Source of the DNA: Candidatus Uhrbacteria bacterium
GTDB taxonomy: Bacteria; Patescibacteriota; Patescibacteriia; JACQRZ01
Assembly (NCBI GenBank): GCA_016206155.1
Contig: JACQSC010000005.1
Location: forward strand, 1-38,417
DNA: 38,417 bases
Direction of reading: 5' to 3'
Numbering within the stretch: the first letter of the stretch is position 1; each line of letters begins with the position of its first letter. Below are positions 33,035-38,417 of this stretch, one piece after another. The translations under genes were made by a program, and so were the position numbers. The notes beneath the pieces were generated by a model. It saw only the letters and a program-made list of their open reading frames with translations, had not been told where the DNA came from and did not search any database.

Positions 33035-33958
33035 ATGATACACGTATTTCTTGCCATTGCACCACTGTTCCTCATTATCTTCGCAACCGCTGCGCTGCAG
33101 CGGTGGAAGCATATCGACAAGCATTGGTCGGAGGTGCTCAACGAATTCGCGCTCAAGATTGGTCTGCCGGTGCTGATTTTTTCCGCGCTTGCAAAATCGC
33201 CATTCGCGCTTGCCGATCATGCCGGTGTCATTTTTGTCAACTCGCTGTTCTGCGTGATTCTTTTTTTCTGCACCCTTGCTTTGTGCAGAATGTTCCGCTT
33301 GAGTGCGGAGATGACGCGTACGATTATTGCCGGTCTCATGTTTGGCAACATTGCGTATCTTGGCATTCCTATCCTGACGCAGATTTATGACGCATCAATT
33401 CTTCCGAGGGTCAGCGTTATTATCGCGACATGGTTTTTCTGGTTTTTTACGCTTGTCACCGGGTATGTTACGATGTCGCGCCAAAGAAAAGGAGATGGTG
33501 TGTTCGCGCGAACATGTCAAGCGCTTCTGGGAAATCCACTCCTGATTGCCGTTGCGCTTGGACTCTTGTTTGCGAGTTTTTCTCTTTCACTGCCATCGGT
33601 TGTCGTAACAGCGCTTGATATGGTTTCCGCGTCAGTCACGCCAACGGTCCTCATTGTCATCGGGCTTTTCATTGGAAAGTCTCCGCTGGGTTCATTCAAT
33701 GACTGGATCCCCGCATTTGCGCTTTCCGCACTGACCCTTCTGGCCCTGCCCGCCGGAATGTATTTCGGACTTCAGCTCTTTGGACTCTCGCCGCATACCT
33801 ACGCAATCTCAATTATTGAGATTGCGATGCCCTTTGCGATTACCCCATTTGCCCTTGCCGACGAGTATGGATTGAATAAAGCATGGATCTCCCGTTCCAT
33901 TGTCCTTTCCACAATTCTTTCGGTGCTCACACTCCCGTTCTGGATTTCGATTCTATAA
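33035..33958 (+). CDS. AEC family transporter (auxin efflux carrier-like)
   Basis: AEC proteins transport organic anions such as malate in bacteria and auxin in plants. The 307-aa product has about ten hydrophobic segments, starting MIHVFLAIAPLFLIIFATAAL, with the family pattern FALKIGLPVLIFSALA near residue 40, GLMFGNIAYLGIPI near 110 and a second half with TPTVLIVIGLFIG and MPFAITPFALADEYGL. Substrate is unknown. The DUF3800 copy 2 gene follows after 5 nt. Confidence 0.85.
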   Translation: MIHVFLAIAPLFLIIFATAALQRWKHIDKHWSEVLNEFALKIGLPVLIFSALAKSPFALADHAGVIFVNSLFCVILFFCTLALCRMFRLSAEMTRTIIAGLMFGNIAYLGIPILTQIYDASILPRVSVIIATWFFWFFTLVTGYVTMSRQRKGDGVFARTCQALLGNPLLIAVALGLLFASFSLSLPSVVVTALDMVSASVTPTVLIVIGLFIGKSPLGSFNDWIPAFALSALTLLALPAGMYFGLQLFGLSPHTYAISIIEIAMPFAITPFALADEYGLNKAWISRSIVLSTILSVLTLPFWISIL

Positions 33959-33963
33959 GTGAT

Positions 33964-34503
33964 ATGCAGAAATTGTATTGTTATGTCGATGAATCAGGAC
34001 AAGACCCATCGTCACGGTTTTTTGTTGTCGCGGTAATAGTTTCTGCCAGTGATCAGCAAATGATTCGGGAAGAATTGGAACAGCTAGAGCGAGTGTCTGG
34101 AACGGGGCATAAAAAATGGCACAAGGTACGACAGAAAAATAGAATTGCTTTCCTGGAGCGTGCATTGGGTGAAGGAATCGCACATGGTTTAGTGTATGTC
34201 GCTTGGTATAGGAAACCGGCATTATATTTTTTTACAATGCTCGACGCGATCGAAAAAGCAATTCGCACATCAGTACAAGCTGACTATCAGGCACGTATTT
34301 ATGTGGATGGTATCGATCAACAAAAGGCGCTTGAACTGACAAGCGCACTTCGTATCCGAGGAATATCTCTTCGATTGATTCAAGGTAGTCGAGACGAGAG
34401 CGAACCACTGATTCGTTTGGCGCTCCTCGAAAATAAGGAGTCATCTCGACTCCTTGATAATGCCAGGAAGAAGGATTATCTTAGAGTGATTTTTGAATCA
34501 TAA
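33964..34503 (+). CDS. DUF3800 protein, copy 2, lacking the C-terminal LAD motif
   Basis: The 179-aa product is a paralogue of 32156. It starts MQKLYCYVDESGQD and has KKWHK, IYVDGIDQ (D115) and SRDESEPLIRLA (D144). Where copy 1 continues DMWAGCIRGM, copy 2 has nothing and joins directly to LLENKES; 10 residues, including D154, are missing without a frameshift. The C-terminus also differs (RVIFES). If D154 is a metal ligand, copy 2 is catalytically impaired. It is placed 5 nt behind an unrelated gene, like copy 1, and is followed by the same hairpin-plus-RNA arrangement. Confidence 0.83.
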   Translation: MQKLYCYVDESGQDPSSRFFVVAVIVSASDQQMIREELEQLERVSGTGHKKWHKVRQKNRIAFLERALGEGIAHGLVYVAWYRKPALYFFTMLDAIEKAIRTSVQADYQARIYVDGIDQQKALELTSALRIRGISLRLIQGSRDESEPLIRLALLENKESSRLLDNARKKDYLRVIFES

Positions 34504-34525
34504 AACCCCGCTAAAACGGGGTTTT
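34502..34525 (+). terminator. Hairpin with T-run after DUF3800 copy 2
   Basis: AAAACCCCG pairs with CGGGGTTTT around CTAAAA; it starts inside the stop codon of the DUF3800 gene. Same position as the hairpin after copy 1, but a different stem sequence. Confidence 0.85.
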
Positions 34526-34533
34526 ATGATATA

Positions 34534-34596
34534 CCTTGGCTATTCTTCGTTGCCGAAGACCAATCTCTGCCAAAAAAGGGCAGGCCTTCACCAAGG
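34534..34596 (+). ncRNA. Structured RNA associated with DUF3800, copy 2
   Basis: P1 is CCTTGG/CCAAGG (34534-34539 with 34591-34596), P2 is TCTTCG/CGAAGA around TTGC (34544-34549 with 34554-34559) and P3 is CTGCC/GGCAG (34567-34571 with 34579-34583). Unpaired words shared with copy 1 include CTA after P1, CAAT between P2 and P3, and CCTTC before the 3' strand of P1, then TTGATA. It has the same length (63 nt) and a different P2 sequence, which supports selection on structure. Confidence 0.75.
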
Positions 34597-34658
34597 ATTG
34601 ATATAATCATATTGGCACGCTACAATTATTCTGTCAATAGCATGACCGTGGCCTTTTT

Positions 34659-34802
34659 ATGAAAACCTGCGGGCAGTGCAAACTGGAATTTCAGATTTTT
34701 GACGAGGATCGGGAATTCTACAAAAAGATCAACGTGCCGGAGCAGATATGGTGTCCGGAGTGCCGCACTATGCACCGCTGTTACGAACAAACGATCAGCT
34801 GA
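34659..34802 (+). pseudogene. Truncated zinc-ribbon protein
   Basis: A 47-codon frame, MKTCGQCKLEFQIFDEDREFYKKI, then VPEQIWCPECRTMHRCY. Two CxxC pairs form the zinc ribbon that opens a much longer protein type seen repeatedly in CPR genomes. The frame stops inside the tail of the converging minus-strand gene, so the 3' part is lost. It could also be a small zinc-ribbon protein in its own right. Confidence 0.55.
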
Positions 34803-36534
34803 TGTTCAAGAAATGTGGAATATTTTTGGGGTTGTATCCTTTTGCCATAAAGGGAAAGAGCGCAATGGTTTCGCGGTTTGGTCCGGCAAGGGTCCAGACA
34901 GGAATCAGGCGGCCGCTCAAGAGGCCTTCGGTCGCGGATTGACCGGGCCGATAGAGTTCAATTGCCCGTTCGCGAAGCGTGTTGATGAGTTTTTTTATAT
35001 GCTCCGGAATGCCGGCAACAATACTATCGAGAGATGAAAAGAATTGGTACTTGGACATAGTCATCCAATCATTTGTCGCTGACAGTGTTGACCAATCCGC
35101 GCTGCGCAGCTTGTGAACAAGCTCGGGGCTTGGCTGTTCATCGCCATTCTCAATGCGTTCGAAGAAGAAAACAAGTACAGGATTTCCAACATGTTCACGT
35201 CCATCTGCGCCATACAGCGCGCGTACGGCATTCTTCTCTGGCTCTGACATATCGCCTCGTGTTCGATTGTCTCGGATAATTCCTTCCTCGAAAATGATAA
35301 CTTCCGAGATTTTAGGGCTCCGTGGATCATCGTTAAACGCGCGGGCGGCCGCGTACGGGCCCTTCTCGCTTCGGGTAATGACAATAACACTTTCATCATG
35401 GACGCCATAGGGATAGGGTTTCTTTGAGTCATCATCATGATAGTTATGAAGGAACGCAATAAAAGTGTTTGTGAGGAGAATAAGCGCGCGTTCTTTGCGC
35501 TCTTCACTCTTTCCTTCTGATTTGAGTTCCGGAAACACAGCGGTAAGCTTTTTTTCAATAAGCGGGAGAGCGTCGTGAGACATGCCCTGCAGTTTTGTCC
35601 AGAGTCGAAGCGTGTCGTGAGCATACCGGCAAGCAAGATCCATATCAAAAAAATACGTTGAAAGAAGGGCGCGAATGTGCGGATCATCGAGCAGAAGCTG
35701 TGTGGAAATAATTTTTCCTTCGCTTGCAAGCTCATGAAGAAGCGGCTCAGTATAACCATTTTGTACTACCCGCGCGTCATTGATCACTTCATTTTTTTCA
35801 AGACCCATAAAAAGAAAACCTGAATGAGGATCAAACGAGGTATGGATTGGTATAACATATTTGCCCGGGTGATTGACAACACAGTATTCGGTCATTGCCC
35901 GGGCGATGCGCTTCTTTTTTAATACATCATCGCGGAGCCCATTGTCGGCGGGCGATACGCGGATTTTTTCTTGTACGCGTGATCGGGCTGCCGCGCAGCC
36001 ACTATGGCTATCAAGAATTTCAATGACAACATCTTGCGATGCAAACGCTCGATCAAGCATTTTTGCAAATTCCCCGCCAGATTGTACAAACAGGGAGTCC
36101 CCTGGTTTTTCACTTGGAAGGAAATCAATGTCATTATCTCCCGCTGGTGTGCGAAACGAACCCTCGTGAAGGCCGGCGAGTAATTTAAGGCTTACACGAA
36201 CATCAATGCAGATTGATCCTTTAGGAATACCGCGCGGATACAACTCTCGTTGCAGCGATTCAGCATTTTTGATGTCTTCTGATTGCATCTCTTGAAATCG
36301 CGCTTCGCGCGTCGCAAACCATTGTATGAGTTTATAATGCGTCATCGCGTATGCGCGTGGGTCCCGTTGTGCTTCGCGCAGGCGATCAAGATGAAGACAG
36401 GCATTGAGATAGTCATGAACGAGTTTTTCAAATGATTGCTCAACTTCCGGCAGTTCAAGATGTTCCAAGAGTTCTCGGTAAACATCTGACACACATGATG
36501 GCTGTGGGGTTGTATCCACTGTATTTTTATCCAT
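34795..36534 (-). CDS. Large protein with a beta-carbonic-anhydrase-like motif set
   Basis: The 579-aa soluble product has no family I recognise overall. Residues 107-190 carry the motif set of beta-carbonic anhydrases: C109-x-D111-x-R113 (SICIDVRVS), then RTPAG at 128-132 and HSGCAA with H177 and C180. In the true enzymes Cys, His and Cys bind zinc and the Asp-Arg pair is catalytic. The spacing is similar to the family. The remaining 390 residues are mostly helical with a C-terminal domain of unknown kind. Promoter on the minus strand: TTGACA (36584-36579), 17 nt, TTAAAT (36561-36556). Enzymatic activity is inference. Confidence 0.65.
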   Translation of the reverse strand: MDKNTVDTTPQPSCVSDVYRELLEHLELPEVEQSFEKLVHDYLNACLHLDRLREAQRDPRAYAMTHYKLIQWFATREARFQEMQSEDIKNAESLQRELYPRGIPKGSICIDVRVSLKLLAGLHEGSFRTPAGDNDIDFLPSEKPGDSLFVQSGGEFAKMLDRAFASQDVVIEILDSHSGCAAARSRVQEKIRVSPADNGLRDDVLKKKRIARAMTEYCVVNHPGKYVIPIHTSFDPHSGFLFMGLEKNEVINDARVVQNGYTEPLLHELASEGKIISTQLLLDDPHIRALLSTYFFDMDLACRYAHDTLRLWTKLQGMSHDALPLIEKKLTAVFPELKSEGKSEERKERALILLTNTFIAFLHNYHDDDSKKPYPYGVHDESVIVITRSEKGPYAAARAFNDDPRSPKISEVIIFEEGIIRDNRTRGDMSEPEKNAVRALYGADGREHVGNPVLVFFFERIENGDEQPSPELVHKLRSADWSTLSATNDWMTMSKYQFFSSLDSIVAGIPEHIKKLINTLRERAIELYRPGQSATEGLLSGRLIPVWTLAGPNRETIALFPFMAKGYNPKNIPHFLNIS

Positions 36535-36555
36535 ACATTTTTTTTAATTTCCTTC

Positions 36556-36584
36556 ATTTAACGCCATCTTTGCCGTTCTGTCAA
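36556..36584 (-). promoter_or_regulatory. Promoter for the carbonic-anhydrase-like gene
   Basis: Minus strand: TTGACA (36584-36579), 17-nt spacer, TTAAAT (36561-36556); the start codon follows about 20 nt later. The gene pair with the riboflavin kinase is divergent. Confidence 0.7.
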
Positions 36585-36613
36585 CGCGTCTTCCCAAAAA
36601 AGGGAGAGTGTGC

Positions 36614-36686
36614 TATAATTAAGTCATGAGGACACCAAAAGAGGTGCGCCAAGTTTTGTATTCGAAAAGCCCCTTTGTGGGCTTTT
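36614..36686 (+). promoter_or_regulatory. -10 box and leader hairpin upstream of riboflavin kinase
   Basis: TATAAT (36614-36619) places a transcription start at about 36626, which coincides with an ATG. In the leader lies AAAAGCCC/GGGCTTTT (36665-36672, 36679-36686), a terminator-like hairpin 8 nt before the kinase start at 36695. It could act as an attenuator. No FMN riboswitch consensus is seen in this short leader. Confidence 0.6.
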
Positions 36687-36694
36687 ATTATAAC

Positions 36695-37087
36695 ATGGAC
36701 AATACATTTGTTTTGTACCGTATTCAAGGAACAGTAGAGCAGGGAAGTGCGCAGGCGCGGAGGTCGGGATATCCGACGGCGAATCTCGCACTTTTAGAGT
36801 TGCCAGACATTCCGGAGGGCATCTATTGTGCGTGGACGGCGATTGACGAGGAAGTGAAACGCATTCCCAGCGTTGTTTTTTATGGCATACCGCATTCATT
36901 GCCCCGCGCGGTCGAACCACGCTTTGAGGTGCATCTGTTTGAGCAGAATAGGGATCTCTACGGTAAAACGTTGAACGTTGAGCTGTGTGTTTTTATTCGT
37001 GAGAATAAAAAGTTTGAAGATTTTGAAAGTTTGCAAGAAGCTATTCAAGATGATATTAAGAAAGCAAAAGAATATTTCAATTTTTGA
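36695..37087 (+). CDS. Riboflavin kinase (single-domain)
   Basis: Converts riboflavin to FMN. The 130-aa product covers the flavokinase barrel: IQGTVEQGSAQARRSGYPTANLAL, with the PTAN motif that binds ATP and magnesium, then PEGIYCAWTAID, and VEPRFEVHLFEQNRDLYGKTLNVELCVFIRENKKFEDFESLQEAIQDDI. The N-terminal FAD synthetase half of bifunctional RibF is absent. The frame extends upstream to the ATG at 36626, which would be a leaderless start adding 23 residues, but homology begins at the internal ATG. Riboflavin synthase follows. Confidence 0.85.
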   Translation: MDNTFVLYRIQGTVEQGSAQARRSGYPTANLALLELPDIPEGIYCAWTAIDEEVKRIPSVVFYGIPHSLPRAVEPRFEVHLFEQNRDLYGKTLNVELCVFIRENKKFEDFESLQEAIQDDIKKAKEYFNF

Positions 37088-37130
37088 CTTTTAAAGTTTA
37101 AAGTCGCACGTTTCAAGTAGAAAGTTGTGT
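37086..37130 (+). repeat. Degenerate ACTTTAAAG-like repeats before riboflavin synthase
   Basis: ACTTTTAAAGTTTAAAGTCG and GTTTCAAGTAGAAAGTTG are imperfect words related to the CAACTTT and TTTGAAA heptamers. They fill the gap up to the ATG, as elsewhere in the window. No clear Shine-Dalgarno sequence. Confidence 0.5.
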
Positions 37131-37724
37131 ATGTTTAGCGGGATTATCAAAAATATCGGGACTATTGTTCGCGTGACAGAAAAGCAGGGTGGACGCGAAT
37201 ATGAGATCCGCACGTCGCTTCGTCGATCATTGAACATGGGCGAGAGTGTTTTGATTGCCGGTATCTGTTCAACGGTTATAAAAAAAACACCAACAACAAT
37301 TACGGTGTTTCATATGCCCGAAACGCTTGCTAAAACAACATCGACAGAATGGAGAAAAGGAACACTGGTAAACATCGAACCCTCTCTTCGTGTAGGCGAG
37401 GACATTTCCGGTCATGTCGTGAGCGGACATGTGGACGGGAATGCGCGCGTATCTGAGATTAGAGAAGAGGGCGTGTGCAAATGGGTTTCGTTCTCTCTTT
37501 CAAAAGATCTTGCGAAATATATGATTCCAAAGGGATCGGTTGCGGTTGACGGCGTAAGCTTGACCGTTACTGACGCGCGAAAGCAGTCGTTTTCTGTCGC
37601 GCTTATTCCCTATACGCTCTCTCATACAACACTTGGCATAATAAAAAAAGACGATCCGGTCAACATCGAAGTTGATCAGGTCGCGAAGTATATTGAGCGT
37701 TTTGCTTCCCGCGGAAAAAAATGA
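37131..37724 (+). CDS. ribE: Riboflavin synthase alpha chain
   Basis: Makes riboflavin from two molecules of 6,7-dimethyl-8-ribityllumazine. The 197-aa product has the two tandem lumazine-binding barrels: MFSGIIKNIGTIVRV with MGESVLIAGICSTV in the first, and GHVVSGHVDGNARV with SVAVDGVSLTV in the second. Both MFSGI and the GVSLTV motif are typical. The following kinase-type order (kinase before synthase) makes a short flavin operon; ribBA, ribH and ribD are not in the window. Confidence 0.92.
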   Translation: MFSGIIKNIGTIVRVTEKQGGREYEIRTSLRRSLNMGESVLIAGICSTVIKKTPTTITVFHMPETLAKTTSTEWRKGTLVNIEPSLRVGEDISGHVVSGHVDGNARVSEIREEGVCKWVSFSLSKDLAKYMIPKGSVAVDGVSLTVTDARKQSFSVALIPYTLSHTTLGIIKKDDPVNIEVDQVAKYIERFASRGKK

Positions 37725-37741
37725 AAAGGCGCTTCAAGAGA

Positions 37742-38089
37742 CTACTTGGGGGATGATTTTGGCGCCTGAGAGAAATGGGGTAATTCGGCGGCGCCAGTGT
37801 GAGGCGGAGCAGATTTTATTGTCGTTGATTCACGGAGGTGCGCGCGCGCTGCTGCGTCAGTAGCTGCTCTTTCCTGTTCTTCAATTTCTCTCAAAGCTGC
37901 CGCTTGCGCTCGTTGGTCTTCCCGCATATCAGGATCTCCGCCTTCATGTGTAGGATGAGGTCTGTCACTATCCGACCAGAGAGAGCGTTGGTCATCGACT
38001 GATTGGGTAGTTGCGTTGGGATCAACTCCGCGTTCCGCCAAGAACCCAGGTATTTCTTCCGGTTTTGGTTTATCAAAATTATCTGGCAT
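37742..38089 (-). CDS. Charged hypothetical protein
   Basis: A 115-aa, hydrophilic product starting MPDNFDKPKPEEIPGFLAERGVDPNATTQSVDD. It is rich in D, E, P and A, with one helix-prone stretch (EDQRAQAAALREIEEQERAATDAAARAHL). No cysteines, membrane segments or motifs. An in-frame ATG at 38101 would add four residues. No family recognised; a converging arrangement with ribE. Moderate confidence that it is a gene. Confidence 0.5.
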   Translation of the reverse strand: MPDNFDKPKPEEIPGFLAERGVDPNATTQSVDDQRSLWSDSDRPHPTHEGGDPDMREDQRAQAAALREIEEQERAATDAAARAHLRESTTIKSAPPHTGAAELPHFSQAPKSSPK

Positions 38090-38187
38090 AGTCTTTATCA
38101 TGATGAATTAGCTCTCTTTACCATAACAGAACTACGACGATTTGCAATTTTTTAACACAACCGTATACTGGGAGAAGCATAAATCAT

Positions 38188-38218
38188 AGTCTGGATCCCG
38201 GTCTTCACCGGGATGACA
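38188..38218 (+). repeat. ATCCCGG palindromic repeat before the glutaredoxin gene
   Basis: ATCCCGG, loop TCTTCA and CCGGGAT (38195-38214), framed by CTGG and GAC. Compared with the copies at 17822 and 20986 it lies in the opposite orientation. It ends 5 bases before the ATG. Confidence 0.8.
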
Positions 38219-38223
38219 CTAAT

Positions 38224-38417
38224 ATGGCACAGGTAACACTGTATACAACTCCAACGTGTGGCTACTGCAAGCTCGCGAAGGCATTTTTTAAGGAGAACAA
38301 TATTGAATACACCGAGAAGGATGTGGCAGTTGATGAAGCGGCTCGCGAGGAGCTCTTTTCCCGCGCAAAAGCAAAAGGCGCGTCTGCAAGCGGCGTACCG
38401 GTTATTTTCGTAGACGA
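38224..38417 (+). CDS. Glutaredoxin-like protein, 3' end outside the window
   Basis: The visible 64 residues start MAQVTLYTTPTCGYCKLAKAFFKENNIEYTEKDV. The redox motif CGYC is at 12-15 and the conserved cis-proline in SGVPVIFVDE near the window end. This is the small NrdH/glutaredoxin-like type. No Shine-Dalgarno sequence is visible: a palindromic repeat lies directly upstream. Partial at the right edge. Confidence 0.9.
   Translation, partial: MAQVTLYTTPTCGYCKLAKAFFKENNIEYTEKDVAVDEAAREELFSRAKAKGASASGVPVIFVD

Noticed and set aside
36620-36694. FMN riboswitch before riboflavin kinase
   Set aside because: Leader is about 70 nt and lacks the conserved core sequence.

Overview
This 38.4-kb window is very probably from a Patescibacteria (CPR) genome, most likely Parcubacteria. 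The standard code with TGA as stop fits every gene, so the UGA=Gly code of Gracilibacteria is excluded. The reasons are a spc/S10-type ribosomal cluster in which rpsE is followed directly by rplO with no rpmD (loss of L30 is a known CPR trait), a zinc-type S14, GatCA-type indirect tRNA charging, minor type IV pilins, LAGLIDADG and REP/RAYT debris, and several surface or zinc-ribbon proteins of CPR type.

Layout. 1-7332: ribosomal proteins rpsC-rplP-rpmC-rpsQ-rplN-rplX-rplE-rpsN-rpsH-rplF-rplR-rpsE-rplO and secY, closed by a terminator. Three copies of a 134-135 bp inverted-repeat element and several heptanucleotide arrays are wedged between the genes, touching start codons. 7369-9664: an RHH/RelE-type toxin-antitoxin pair with its own consensus promoter, then map, ruvX (with a REP hairpin inserted in frame) and recO. 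9785-19335: aspS, a YbaK-like deacylase, an ScpA-prepilin fusion, two more minor pilins, ligA, a small minus-strand membrane protein, gatC and gatA. 19385-21638: a PsbP-like membrane-anchored protein, a DsbA-like oxidoreductase and a DUF218 protein. 21684-28100: an accessory region built around tRNA-Ser(UGA). It holds a broken homing endonuclease gene, an 81-bp direct repeat duplicating the start of an asparaginase gene either side of about 4 kb, an ATPase with an operator-rich promoter, remnants of a type I restriction locus (hsdR tail, DUF45 peptidase, truncated rhuM), a methyltransferase stump, two 174-bp MITEs derived from a RAYT transposase, and about 400 bp of stacked hairpins without a gene. 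28178-38417: a lysozyme-like protein, two membrane/surface proteins, tmk, two DUF3800 genes each followed by a terminator-like hairpin and a matching structured RNA, an AEC transporter, a minus-strand structured RNA, a 579-aa protein with a beta-carbonic-anhydrase-like motif set, riboflavin kinase and riboflavin synthase, and the start of a glutaredoxin.

The most interesting signals are (1) the duplicated DUF3800 gene plus three-way-junction RNA cassette, with compensatory changes between copies and loss of a conserved acidic motif in one protein; (2) the inverted-repeat elements in the ribosomal operon, whose stems also covary; (3) heptanucleotide repeats, some telomere-like, that abut start codons and often provide the stop codon of the gene before; and (4) RAYT-derived MITEs still carrying both ends of the transposase reading frame. 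All identifications were made by reading the sequence; no database search was run.
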